Shown piece by piece: positions 41,088 through 49,958 of a DNA stretch of 64,000 nt; position 1 is the first letter of the stretch; each line of letters begins with the position of its first letter. The position numbers and the translations under genes were made by a program. The notes below the pieces were generated by a model. It saw only the letters and a list, made by a program, of their open reading frames with translations. It was not told the DNA's origin and ran no database searches. This DNA is from Oceanibaculum nanhaiense (GTDB taxonomy: Bacteria; Pseudomonadota; Alphaproteobacteria; Oceanibaculales; Oceanibaculaceae): the NCBI RefSeq assembly GCF_002148795.1, contig NZ_MPOB01000010.1:1-64000 (forward strand), given 5' to 3'.

Positions 41088-41165
41088 AGCGGCCGGATGA
41101 CCCGGCTGTTGGCCGGAGCAAAACTCCGCCAGTGGTAGCCTTCTGGCCTTTGGCAGAGGGCGGGG

Positions 41166-42665
41166 ATGAAGGGCGTGGAACTATATGGACGGGTCAGGCG
41201 AGCGGTTTTCGTCGAAGGCATGAGCCGGCGCGAGGCTGGCCGTGTTTTCGGGATCGACCGCCGCACGGTCGAGAAGATGCTGCGGTTTTCGATCCCGCCC
41301 GGATATCGGCGCAAGAAGCCGGTTCGCCGTCCGAAGCTCGATCCGTTTGTCGAGGTTATCGACCAGATCCTGACGGAAGACAGCGGTCGACCAAAGAAGC
41401 AGCGCCACACCTCGAAGCGGATCTTCGAGCGGCTGCGTGACGAGCGCGGCTACACTGGCGGCATCACGATCGTGAAGGACTATGTCCATGCCGCCAGGCA
41501 GCGCCAGCGCGAGATGTTCGTGCCGCTGGCCCATCCGCCGGGCCACGCCCAGGTCGACTTCGGCGAAGCGCTTGGCGTGATCGGCGGCATCGAGCGCAAG
41601 ATCCATTTCCTGGCGATGGACCTGCCGCATTCCGACGGCTGCTTCGTGAAGGCCTATCCGGCGGAGACGAGCGAGGCGTTCTGCGACGGGCATGTCTCGG
41701 CCTTTGCGTTCTTCGGCGGCGTTCCGCTTTCCATTCTCTACGACAATACGAAGATCGCGGTCGCCCGCATTCTTGGCGACGGCACCCGCAAGCGCACGCG
41801 TATCTTCTCGGAACTGGTATCCCACTATCTGTTCGAGGACCGCTTCGGGCGGCCCGGCAAGGGCAACGACAAAGGCAAGGTCGAGGGACTGGTCGGCTAT
41901 TGCCGCCGCAACTTCATGGTGCCGCTGCCGCGCTTTGCCAGCTTCGGCGACCTCAACACCTGGCTGGAAGACCAGTGCCGCCGGCGCCTGAACGACAGGC
42001 TGCGCGCTCATGACGAGACGATCGGAGAACGCCTCGAACGCGACCGCGCTCACTTCCAGCCTCTTCCGGCCGTGGCCTACGATGCCTGCGACAAGCGCGC
42101 TGCCCGGGTCAGTTCGCTGTCACTGGTTCGCTACCGCGGCAATGACTACTCCGTCCCGACCGCCTACGGCCATCGCGACGTTCTCGTGCGCGGATACGTC
42201 CATGAGGTGGTGATCGCGTGCGGCGCCGAGATCATCGCCCGCCATCACCGTTCCTGGGAGACGGAGGACTTCATCTTCGACCCGCTTCACTATCTGGCGC
42301 TGATCGAGAAGAAGACCAATGCGCTCGACCAGGCAGCTCCGCTGGCCGACTGGGATCTGCCAGAAGACTTCACCACGCTGCGCCGGCTCCTGGAGGCCCG
42401 GATCGGCAAAAAGGGCAAGCGCGAGTTCGTTCAGGTTCTGCGCCTGCTCGAGACCTTCACGCTGGACGACGTCCATGCCGGGGTCCGTAGCGCGCTGGAA
42501 CGCGGCACGATCGGGTTCGACGCGGTCAAGCATCTCGTACTTTGCCGGATCGAGCGGCGGCCGCCGCGTCTCGACATGGCGGTCTATCCGTATTTGCCGC
42601 AAGCCCGGGTCGAGGTGACGTCAGCCCGGAGCTACATGAGCCTTCTGGCCGGAGCCGGATCATGA
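41166..42665 (+). CDS. istA: IS21-family transposase IstA
   Basis: The 499-residue transposase has an N-terminal helix-turn-helix (MSRREAGRVFGIDRRTVEKML). A DDE core follows: D in HAQVDFGEA, D in ILYDNTKIAV and E in NDKGKVEGLVG. A C-terminal domain of the Mu-transposase beta-barrel type follows (VRYRGNDYSVPTAYGHRDVLVRGY). The length is standard. GAGGGCGGGG precedes ATG 41166, and its stop overlaps the istB start, so both are made coordinately. It looks intact and the IS may still be mobile. Confidence 0.95.
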   Translation: MKGVELYGRVRRAVFVEGMSRREAGRVFGIDRRTVEKMLRFSIPPGYRRKKPVRRPKLDPFVEVIDQILTEDSGRPKKQRHTSKRIFERLRDERGYTGGITIVKDYVHAARQRQREMFVPLAHPPGHAQVDFGEALGVIGGIERKIHFLAMDLPHSDGCFVKAYPAETSEAFCDGHVSAFAFFGGVPLSILYDNTKIAVARILGDGTRKRTRIFSELVSHYLFEDRFGRPGKGNDKGKVEGLVGYCRRNFMVPLPRFASFGDLNTWLEDQCRRRLNDRLRAHDETIGERLERDRAHFQPLPAVAYDACDKRAARVSSLSLVRYRGNDYSVPTAYGHRDVLVRGYVHEVVIACGAEIIARHHRSWETEDFIFDPLHYLALIEKKTNALDQAAPLADWDLPEDFTTLRRLLEARIGKKGKREFVQVLRLLETFTLDDVHAGVRSALERGTIGFDAVKHLVLCRIERRPPRLDMAVYPYLPQARVEVTSARSYMSLLAGAGS

Positions 42666-43438
42666 ACGAGACGCCGCAACTGCTGCTGTCCCATCATCTG
42701 AAGGCGCTTAAGCTGCCGACCTTCCTGCGCGAATATGACAAGCTGGCCCGGCAGTGCGCCGCCGAAGGAGACGACCATACGCGCTATCTCCTGCGGCTTG
42801 CCGAACTCGAACTGATCGACCGCGAACGGCGCATGGTGGAGCGGCGGATCAAGGCGGCCCGCTTCCCGACCGTCAAGAGCATCGACAGCTTCGACTTCAA
42901 CGCCATCGCCTCGCTGAACAAGATGCTGGTGATGGAACTGGCGCGCTGCGACTACGTCAATCGCAACGAGAATGTCATCGCCGTCGGCAACAGCGGCACC
43001 GGCAAGACCCATGTCGCTCTCGCCCTTGGACTGGCTGCCTGCCAGAAGGGAGTGCCTGTCGGCTTCATCACCGCATCCGCCCTGGTGCACGAACTCCTCG
43101 AGGCGCGTGACGACAAACGACTGCTGCGGCTGCAGAAGCAACTGGCCAGGGTTCGGCTCCTGATCATCGATGAGCTTGGCTATGTGCCGCTGTCGCCGAC
43201 AGGAGCCGAGCTGCTGTTCGAAGTCTTCTCGCAGCGATACGAACGCGGCTCGACCATCGTCACGTCGAACTTGCCCTTCGATGAATGGACCAGCGTCTTC
43301 GGTTCCGAGCGACTGACCGGCGCGCTCCTCGACCGGCTCACCCACCACGTCCATATCCTCGAAATGAACGGCGACAGTTATCGTCTCGCGCAATCCCGCA
43401 AGGCTGCCAAGCCGCTGCGTGATCCAGAAACAGACTGA
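42662..43438 (+). CDS. istB: IS21-family helper ATPase IstB
   Basis: The 258-residue DnaC/DnaA-like AAA+ ATPase acts as target selector and helper of IstA. Walker A is NSGTGKTHVALALG (about residues 117-130), Walker B LLIIDELGYVPLS, and sensor 1 lies in TIVTSNLPFDEW. The N-terminal region (LLSHHLKALKLPTFLREYDKLARQCAAEG) mediates IstA contact in the family. The start overlaps the istA stop (ATGA). All motifs are intact. Confidence 0.95.
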   Translation: MNETPQLLLSHHLKALKLPTFLREYDKLARQCAAEGDDHTRYLLRLAELELIDRERRMVERRIKAARFPTVKSIDSFDFNAIASLNKMLVMELARCDYVNRNENVIAVGNSGTGKTHVALALGLAACQKGVPVGFITASALVHELLEARDDKRLLRLQKQLARVRLLIIDELGYVPLSPTGAELLFEVFSQRYERGSTIVTSNLPFDEWTSVFGSERLTGALLDRLTHHVHILEMNGDSYRLAQSRKAAKPLRDPETD

Positions 43439-43458
43439 TCCTCAACCCAGCAGCACAC

Positions 43459-43498
43459 CGTCATGCGAAGGGGCCCGATCGGGCCCCTTCGCATGACG
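43459..43498. terminator. 40-bp perfect palindrome behind istB
   Basis: Every base from 43459 to 43498 pairs about the centre between 43478 and 43479, giving a 20-bp arm (CGTCATGCGAAGGGGCCCGA and its complement). It lies 20 bp after the istB stop, inside the IS right end. It could serve as a transcription terminator in both directions or as a structural element of the IS end. Confidence 0.6.
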
Positions 43499-43554
43499 TC
43501 GTCTGGCACATATTTGCTCCGGCCAACTGGTGCATATTTGCTCCGGCGTTGACA

Positions 43555-44081
43555 CCTTTCAACGTCCGTGGAACGCCCGTCTCGGTCTGGGTAGCCATGA
43601 AGGTGTGCGCCGCGAGCACTGGACGAGGGTAAAGGCTCTCAACAGACGTATCGCAGGTGAGCTGGATGACGAGTACGACACGCTTCGTCCGATTGCGGAC
43701 CTCGTGGCGCGGCTGAGCGAGTCGATATCCCGGTTCCTTGACTCACCTACCCGGTGGACACGAGAGCCGGAAGACGAGAGCGAGGCCGAGGCCGCAATCG
43801 CAACTGTGCGACGGGCCGTGTTCAATGACCTCCACGACTTCGTCGCCGGGCGCATGATCGGGGCGCATCTGCCGAACTGGCGCGAGGCGTACGAGCTTCG
43901 CGGCCGTGGTTCCACTTTTGACAGAGCCCGTGAAATCCGCGGCATCTACGAAGCAGCCGCGCCCGTCCCGACTGCGGTGGTAACGCAACCTTCCGCCGAG
44001 TTCCTGCGCGACATACGGGCGCTCGTCACGCGGTCCATCCAGGACAATGGCGGCGAACTGAGCATGTCGTCAGTCGCCTGA
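43555..44081 (+). pseudogene. C-terminal fragment of an unrecognised protein, 5' cut by the IS
   Basis: From the IS right boundary an open frame runs to 44081 (about 175 codons). It has even, protein-like composition: RREHWTRVKALNRRIAGELDDEYDTLRPIADLVARLSES, an acidic stretch EPEDESEAEAAIATVRRAVF and LHDFVAGRMIGAHLPNWREAYELRGRG. The upstream part is missing, so translation could only start within the IS end. I do not recognise a family. It does not resemble the ParB C-terminus that should have been here if the IS had simply inserted into the parB-like gene. Confidence 0.45.
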
Positions 44082-44424
44082 TACATCCTCTGACGCACCC
44101 GCCGGGATATTGCTGACGGCGCGCCACCACGGCGCGCCGTTCGCATTCCTGCCTGATTTACGCTGATCGGTGGCGGTAGCCTCGGCCGCCGCTGTCCCGA
44201 AGCTCATCACGCTCCTTATCCATTCAGCGGACCACGACCCGGCCTTTCATCACCGGCAGCCTGGGGCCGGCGGCCGTCGCCGCAAGCGGTTTTTTCCCCG
44301 CCCTGGCGGGCTTCCTCGCGCGCCAAAAAACCGCTTGGCGTCTCCGTCCCTGCACCGGCCCCGGTTCGACTGCCGTGAAAGGCCGCGAGGGTCGCGGCCT
44401 CAATGACTGAAAGGAGCCACTAAA
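44082..44424. other. Intergenic region ahead of the second parB-like gene
   Basis: No gene is supported. The region holds the 13-bp inverted repeat at 44283-44337 and a GAAAGGAG ribosome site just before ATG 44425. Confidence 0.4.
44283..44337. repeat. 13-bp inverted repeat with GC-rich loop upstream of parB2
   Basis: CAAGCGGTTTTTT (44283-44295) and AAAAAACCGCTTG (44325-44337) are perfect inverted copies separated by 29 bp of GC-rich sequence. The arms contain T6 and A6 runs, so the structure could terminate transcription in either direction. It may alternatively be a plasmid-type control or origin element of the parB-like gene that begins 88 bp downstream. Confidence 0.55.
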
Positions 44425-44960
44425 ATGAGTATTCAATCCATACAACTGGCCGATCTCAGGCCGCCCGCGCACAATCCGCGCCGCGTCATCGCCGACGATG
44501 CGCTGGACGAGCTGGCGGCGAGCATCCACAGCGACGGGCTGCTGCAGAACCTCGTGGTCGCGCCGTCACGCGGCAAGACCTACAAGGTCATCAGCGGCGA
44601 ACGGCGTTTCCGCGCACTGTAGCTGCTGTGCGAGCGCGGCGACATCGACGAGAGCTTCGAGGTTCCCGTCGAAATCCGCAGCAAGCTCAGCAAACGCGAC
44701 AAGCTGCGCATCGCCACCGTCGAGAACGTGCAGCGCGAGAATCTGGCCCCGATAGACGAGGCCGAAGCCTTCGCCGAACTGGCGCGCAACGGTGTTGCGC
44801 TCGACGATATCGCGGCCGAGACCGGCAAGTCGGTCGATACCGTGAAACGCCGTCTGGCAATCGCGGGGCTGTGCGACGAGGTCAAACAGGAGCTGAGCGA
44901 GAACCGCATTTCGCTTTCCGTGGCCGAGATCATGACGCTGGGCTCGCATGACCGGCAGCG
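44425..44960 (+). pseudogene. ParB-like partition protein with in-frame stop and lost 3' end
   Basis: The frame opens with a typical ParB start (IQSIQLADLRPPAHNPRRVIADDALDELAASIHSDGLLQNLVV, YKVISGERRFRAL) and is interrupted by TAG at 44620-44622. In the same frame the homology goes on (LLCERGDIDESFEVPVEIRSKLSKRDKLRIATVENVQRENLAPIDEAEAFAELA, VDTVKRRLAIAGLCDEVKQELSENRISLSVAEIMTLGSHDRQR) to about 44960, where it turns into unrelated sequence. A CAG to TAG change would explain the stop. It is a second, independently broken ParB gene within 4 kb. Confidence 0.8.
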
Positions 44961-45075
44961 CGGCATAGACTCCGCAACGAGAAATGGCGTTCGCGGTCCT
45001 TCGAAAGGATGCTTGGATCGCGTTAGACTTCTATGCCGCAGCTTGGAAAAGGCCCTGCTGATATCGTTGGTTGCG

Positions 45076-45089
45076 GGCCCCCGCAACCA
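45076..45089 (+). other. Second tRNA 3'-end copy (direct repeat of 473-486), candidate att site
   Basis: GGCCCCCGCAACCA is identical to the end of the tRNA-like sequence at 473-486 and in the same orientation, and it includes an encoded CCA. Unlike the first copy, the base context upstream (GGTTGC preceding) forms a short palindrome, so only the last 14 nt match. A hairpin terminator follows 44 bp later. With the first copy it would delimit an island of about 44.6 kb. Confidence 0.4.
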
Positions 45090-45132
45090 CTTTCGTTATA
45101 ACTCCATAGAATGCGAGATATAACAATCACTT

Positions 45133-45152
45133 AGGCCGCCGCGAGGCGGCCT
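45133..45152 (+). terminator. Rho-independent terminator hairpin
   Basis: AGGCCGCC and GGCGGCCT form an 8-bp stem with a GCGA loop, followed by TTTGCTTTG on the plus strand. It lies behind the broken parB-like gene and the tRNA-like end, and separates this debris from the minus-strand defence operon that ends at 45313. Confidence 0.65.
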
Positions 45153-45312
45153 TTGCTTTGTCCGCTTCCCCGTGACCTGCCACTAAACTTTCATCCAGCG
45201 GCGACTGGAACTCTATTGCTGTTTACACCAATCGGCGCGAGTTGAGCAATCACATGACGCGCGGGGCTGTCATCTCGTGCAGCGCGGCGGGCGATTGCTT
45301 CGACTCGCTCAC

Positions 45313-46797
45313 TCACTCGACATGTATGGTGACGTCATAGCCCAGCGAGCGGAGCGCTTTCGATGTGCGTCCGTTTCTCGGAGGAAACCGATCAGGTAAA
45401 GCCCAACCCACGAGTTCCCCGAGGGCACTTATCCCAAGGCCATCGATTTTCCACTTCGGATCGGTCACTGCTTGCCAGAGACGCTCAGGTAGCTGTTCGT
45501 TTGACCCCCCATACAGTACGTGTTGGAGCAGGTCGCTGACACGGGCACCGCCAGACGAACGGTCATTCCAGATGCGCTTTGAAAGCGCGGCGACTTTCTC
45601 TGGTATCGTATAGGGGGTGCTATCATCGGCGAGGCTCACCGCCTTGTTCGGAACCCGTCGCGCGTAATCCTTGATCGCGTGCACGCCCAAGCAGATGTCC
45701 TGGAACTCTGCATGCGTCATTGATCCAAGACGTTCCGCCGTCAGCGAGGAACGAAGAAGGGGGGCCGTGATGTTTAGCATCTCATCTTCGTTCGATGGCG
45801 CCGTTGGCAACCTCCGCCACCAATCTATCGCCTCAAAGAGAGCCCCCTCCCGACGCCCCTTGTTCAGCTCATAGAACGCGGCGTAATTGGCTTTTCGCCC
45901 GTCGAAGGTGCGCTGGTAATAGTGCGCGTGGAGAAACTGATCTGTCTGAGCCCCGACGGGAGCAGACTCGCTGATCCATGCGGGCCGGTTTTCAGGAAGG
46001 CTGATTTTCGTCCCGATGTTGCGAAGATCCTGAAGTGTTGAGTGCCACTCTTCGAGGAAGGCCTGGCGTCTCCTATCGCTGGCACTCTTCGGGGCGGTTT
46101 GTACGAGGCCTGACCATTTCGTAAAGCTTGGACTCGCCCAGAAGCTCTTGGGATCCGGCATCGCTGCAGCCAAGGCTTTCGCCCGTTGGGTCATCTCGCG
46201 AATTAATTCCTCTGTCAGCGGGGTTGAGTGCGCGTCAAGCGTGGCAAACAGATCAAGAAGATCGCTACCCATTTCGTCGGAGATCTCTTCCTCAGAAAAG
46301 AAGCATCCGGCTTCGACATTCTTGTACCACGCGCTGCCGGTCAGATTGGCAGAGCCAATGTACGTACCCACTCCGCGCCACCAGATGACCTTGGCATGGT
46401 GATGTTGGACGAGACGGCATACGAAGTTCGGAGATTTCTTGCTCAGGAAGCTTGCGAGGATCGGTACGCTAACTGCGACGCAATCATCCAGCCGGCCATA
46501 GAATTTGAGCGGAATCTTATTTTGCCAGCACCAGTCAAAGAGCAGAGAGGCGTCCGTAGCATATGCCACGGCGGCCAGAACCTCCTCGGTATCGCGCGAA
46601 CAGTTTTCGGTGATATTTCGGAGGTAGTGGCCATTGATGCCGCCCATTATGAGTCGCATGGGCCGGGCCCCTTCTGTTTCGACTTCGGACGACAGCTCAC
46701 ACTGATACTCGTTGTGATGAGGTGTGTAGCTCTGCCGTCCATCGTCGCTCCAATTTAGCTCCAATCCGTTGCAATGAACCGCTTCAAACCGGATCAA
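45313..46797 (-). CDS. Phospholipase D-family nuclease-like protein in BREX operon
   Basis: The frame of 494 codons has a TTG start overlapping the stop of the AddA-like gene (TTGA); a shorter form from ATG 46659 is possible. Residues about 125-180 hold a single PLD (HxK) motif, HHHAKVIWWRGVGTYIGSANLTGSAW, the signature of PLD-family phosphodiesterases, which act as dimers when only one motif is present. The preceding EEVLAAVAYATDASLLFDWC is a typical first strand and helix. The C-terminal half is helical and unassigned. PLD proteins occur as DrmC in DISARM and in several other defence systems. Here it is the last gene of the BREX run, so it probably acts as a nuclease or regulator in defence. 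Confidence 0.72.
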   Translation of the reverse strand: MIRFEAVHCNGLELNWSDDGRQSYTPHHNEYQCELSSEVETEGARPMRLIMGGINGHYLRNITENCSRDTEEVLAAVAYATDASLLFDWCWQNKIPLKFYGRLDDCVAVSVPILASFLSKKSPNFVCRLVQHHHAKVIWWRGVGTYIGSANLTGSAWYKNVEAGCFFSEEEISDEMGSDLLDLFATLDAHSTPLTEELIREMTQRAKALAAAMPDPKSFWASPSFTKWSGLVQTAPKSASDRRRQAFLEEWHSTLQDLRNIGTKISLPENRPAWISESAPVGAQTDQFLHAHYYQRTFDGRKANYAAFYELNKGRREGALFEAIDWWRRLPTAPSNEDEMLNITAPLLRSSLTAERLGSMTHAEFQDICLGVHAIKDYARRVPNKAVSLADDSTPYTIPEKVAALSKRIWNDRSSGGARVSDLLQHVLYGGSNEQLPERLWQAVTDPKWKIDGLGISALGELVGWALPDRFPPRNGRTSKALRSLGYDVTIHVE

Positions 46798-49700
46798 GCG
46801 AGATTAACCTCGAATACAACACCCACGATAGGCATGTGGATGAATGCGGTTTGCACGGATTTGCTAGTCGCCTGGGTAACCATTTGGCCATAAAGCCTGA
46901 GCTGAGGTGTGAACTCTTGAGCCTTCTCTAGCCACGTATCTGGTGCGCCAGGGAAGGTCTTGTGATCGAAGATCACGAAGCCGTTGTCGGTCTCTAATAA
47001 GAGGTCGATGCGGCCGCTGGCGCGCTGATCGCCGATACGGCTGAACACCGGCACCTCTTTGTGTCGTCGGGCTTGTGGCCAGCGGTCGGCAACGAATCGC
47101 TCGAGGCGATCACTGGCCTCGATCAATGATGCAGGCTGCATGGCGCCGCTCACTCCCCACCGATCGAGAATGTCGCTCGCCATCACCTCGCGCTCCGCTA
47201 GCGGTCGGCTGGTGCGATCGGCTGCCAGAAATCCGTGAACCGCTTCGCCCAAAAGGCGCATATCCGGACTTCCGGTTATGGGGAGGCGCGAACCGATTTC
47301 GATGGGTGCCTCCGCTACGCCCGAGCTGCTGACTTCACCCTCAACCAGGAGCGCGCTTGGTAACAGCCATGCTGGTGGGTACTTGGGTGGATCGCCCGTG
47401 AGAAGGGGAGGCCCATACCAGGCGATCGCCTCGGTTCCGCCTTGCGGGATCGCCGGTGCAAGCGCGGTCACCGACTCGACGACCATTGTGAAGGTCTGGC
47501 CGTCCACGTTCAGTTCGACCTCACCGTTTGCCTGCGGCAGTGTGAGCACCGAAGTTCCGTCATCCCGGGTCAGCAGATCGATCCAGGCTGAAGGCGTTGA
47601 CGGTCGGGTGGCGAAGACCAAGTAATCGCGCGCTCGGGTCATACCCACATAGAGCAGCCTGACAAGTTCTGCGATCTCGGCCTCCGTTCGGGCCTGGGCC
47701 TGCGGGCTTGCCGCCGCCGTCGCATCGAGATGGACGTCCTTGGCCTGATCGCCGTACGGCCAGGGCCAAAAGCGAATCCAGCGTCCCGCCAGCGGATTCC
47801 AGGCATCCAGTCCGTCTTCGGGGGCTTCTGAATAGACGCCGAAAGGTGACCGTTTTGCTCCATCCTGAAGGTCAAGCAGGATAACGACGGGCCACTCCAG
47901 GCCCTTTGCGCGATGGTACGTGAGAACCCGGACGGCATCGTCACCTTCGAAGGCGGGGCGCTCACCGCCGTTTTCCAAGCCTTTTGCGAAGTGTGCGATG
48001 AGCCCCGCGGCAGTCGCCGCGCCCCGCGTGGCGCGGCATGCATCCTCGTACAAGAGCGCTACCTTCCGCAGGGCGTCCAGATTCGCTAAGCGTTCGCCTG
48101 CGCGGTCCCACCGCCGAACGAGCTGATCGATACGGGCCGCCGCGATGGCCGTCTCGAGTGCTTCGGCAGGCGTCAAGTGAGCCAGGTTACCGCGTTGCTC
48201 ATCAAGGGCGACGACTGCTTCGCACCGGGCCTTTAGCACATCTGCGCCTTCGGTCAGCCACACGGCCAGCCAGTCGTCGTTTCCTTCAATGAAGTGCGCA
48301 AGCTCGGCGATCGCGAGCGTGTCCGCCGGGTCAACCAGGTAGCGCAAGGCGGCAATCGCCAAGACCGCTTCCGGTGTGTCGAGCAGACCATCTCTCGGCA
48401 TGGCCGCGAGAATGCCGCGTGCGCCAAGGGCATCGGCTACGGTTTTGCACCGTTCGTTCTGGCGACAAAGAACCGCGATATCGCTTGGCTTCAGTGGTCG
48501 AGTGGTGCCGTCGGCGCGATTGACAACCGGAGTGGCTTCGGGTGCTGCCAGCAGCGCGTGGATGCGCCCCGCCATAGCTTCCAGTGCAGTCGGCCAGCTC
48601 TTACCCTCCAGCATCCAGTGATGAAGGGCTGGACCAAAGCTCGGCGGTTCGTCTCGATGGATCTTTGGGATCACCACCTTGTCCGCCGGTACGCCCTTTG
48701 GCGGAAAGGCCAAGGCAAACACGGAGTTCGTGAACCGCACGAGGTCAGGCCGTGAACGCCGGGAGGTATCGAGCATCTCCTCCCCACCTCCCGTGGCTGG
48801 TCTGATTTTCTCGATAACAGCATTTACAAGTGCCGGATCAGTCTGCCGGAAACCGAAGATGGCTTGCTTCTGGTCGCCGACCCAGAGAGAGCGCTTGACC
48901 GCTTTGGCCAACTCCAGAAAAACCGCCAGCTGGATGGGGCTGGTGTCCTGAAACTCATCCACCATTAGAAGGTCGAAGCGTTCGCGCATGCGGGCGCGAA
49001 TGTCAGGTTGGCGCAGCAGATCAAGTGCAAGCGCTTCCTGATCGGTGAAGTCGAGCAGACCGCGCTCCCGCTTGAACTCTGAGAAATGGTCCAGTGCCTC
49101 TGCCGCACAGGCAAATGTGAGTTCGATGAACATCCGGATATCAGTGTGAAGACGCGGGTGGCCCGGATGACGCGCGGCGATGTCTCGCACCTCCTGGAGG
49201 AAGGGCTCCGACGCCTTCGCGGCCTTGAGCTTCGACAACCGAGCCCACGCGTCCCATGCCAGGGGTCTGCCGCTCGCCATCTGTGAGGCCGCCGTACGCA
49301 GCACACTCAGGGATCTTGCTGTTGTGCTCGTTGAATCCCCGCCGGCTTCGATGTCAGCGATGCATTTCCGAACGGCTGTTAGCAAAGCATGATTCAGCTC
49401 ATCGGCCGTCGCGGAGTTCGCGGCGGGCATGAGAAGTGGCTCCATCCCCTGCCAGGACTTGGCTGCAAAATCGGCGAACTGCTTTGCGTCGAGCCCGCTA
49501 CCGCGAGCCAAGCGAACGATCTCAAGTACGGTCGTGGGCCAGTCATCCTGGCGCAGTCGTTCGGCGATGGGATCAATGCGATCAGAGAACTTCTGTATGG
49601 CCTCCTCGGTCGCCAGGCGAAACAAGGAGTCAGCCATTTCAGGGGCGATCACCTCAGCGACCGGCGACAGGCCTCCATCGATCGCGAAATCTCCGACGAG

Positions 49701-49958
49701 GCGCCCGCACACGCTGTTCACTGTGCCAACCAAGCCCGCCAAGGCGGATTGAGCGGCATCGGCGTGCCCTTCTTGAATGAGACGGGCGCGCACTCGCTCC
49801 AACAGCTCGGACGCCGCCTTGACCGTGAAAGTCGTCGCAATGATGCGGGCGGTCGACATCGCGCTTTCGGCAGCCTCAACGTACTCCGTACTCAATCGCC
49901 AGGTTTTGCCCGTGCCTGCGCCAGCGCTCACAACGGAGATCGGCCCCATACCATTCAT
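46794..49958 (-). CDS. AddA-like UvrD helicase-nuclease
   Basis: From ATG 49958 (overlapping the stop of the AddB-like gene) the protein has 1054 residues. Superfamily 1A helicase motifs are in order: Walker A SAGAGTGKTWRLS (about 11-23), TFTVKAASELLERVRARL, Walker B LLMVDEFQDTSPIQLAVFL, VGDQKQAIFGFRQTDP, VRVLTYHRAKGLEWPVVIL and VRLLYVGMTRARDYLVFA. A C-terminal PD-(D/E)XK nuclease is visible in RASGRIDLLLETDNGFVIFDHKTF. The length and both domains match AddA of AddAB or a RecB-like enzyme. It is not in a recombination locus but between brxL and a PLD gene, so it is probably a dedicated defence helicase-nuclease. Confidence 0.88.
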   Translation of the reverse strand: MNGMGPISVVSAGAGTGKTWRLSTEYVEAAESAMSTARIIATTFTVKAASELLERVRARLIQEGHADAAQSALAGLVGTVNSVCGRLVGDFAIDGGLSPVAEVIAPEMADSLFRLATEEAIQKFSDRIDPIAERLRQDDWPTTVLEIVRLARGSGLDAKQFADFAAKSWQGMEPLLMPAANSATADELNHALLTAVRKCIADIEAGGDSTSTTARSLSVLRTAASQMASGRPLAWDAWARLSKLKAAKASEPFLQEVRDIAARHPGHPRLHTDIRMFIELTFACAAEALDHFSEFKRERGLLDFTDQEALALDLLRQPDIRARMRERFDLLMVDEFQDTSPIQLAVFLELAKAVKRSLWVGDQKQAIFGFRQTDPALVNAVIEKIRPATGGGEEMLDTSRRSRPDLVRFTNSVFALAFPPKGVPADKVVIPKIHRDEPPSFGPALHHWMLEGKSWPTALEAMAGRIHALLAAPEATPVVNRADGTTRPLKPSDIAVLCRQNERCKTVADALGARGILAAMPRDGLLDTPEAVLAIAALRYLVDPADTLAIAELAHFIEGNDDWLAVWLTEGADVLKARCEAVVALDEQRGNLAHLTPAEALETAIAAARIDQLVRRWDRAGERLANLDALRKVALLYEDACRATRGAATAAGLIAHFAKGLENGGERPAFEGDDAVRVLTYHRAKGLEWPVVILLDLQDGAKRSPFGVYSEAPEDGLDAWNPLAGRWIRFWPWPYGDQAKDVHLDATAAASPQAQARTEAEIAELVRLLYVGMTRARDYLVFATRPSTPSAWIDLLTRDDGTSVLTLPQANGEVELNVDGQTFTMVVESVTALAPAIPQGGTEAIAWYGPPLLTGDPPKYPPAWLLPSALLVEGEVSSSGVAEAPIEIGSRLPITGSPDMRLLGEAVHGFLAADRTSRPLAEREVMASDILDRWGVSGAMQPASLIEASDRLERFVADRWPQARRHKEVPVFSRIGDQRASGRIDLLLETDNGFVIFDHKTFPGAPDTWLEKAQEFTPQLRLYGQMVTQATSKSVQTAFIHMPIVGVVFEVNLA

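Larger units (their letters stand above)
41057..43554 (+). mobile_element. IS21-family insertion sequence (istA-istB), about 2.5 kb
   Basis: The ends share TGNNAACGCCGGNGCAAA in inverted orientation (left from 41057, right ending at 43554), starting TG and ending CA. Each end has a second internal copy of CCGGAGCAAA (41116-41125; right end about 43520-43532 inverted), the multiple-repeat architecture of IS21 elements. The element carries overlapping istA and istB and a 40-bp palindrome. Flanking bases (CCCGAT left, CCTTTC right) show no target duplication, consistent with a rearrangement after or during insertion. Confidence 0.85.

Noticed and set aside
45069-45090. GGTTGCGGG...CCCGCAACC as a terminator or operator palindrome
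   Set aside because: The right arm is better explained as a tRNA 3' end shared with 473-486. The palindrome has no T-run and may be incidental.
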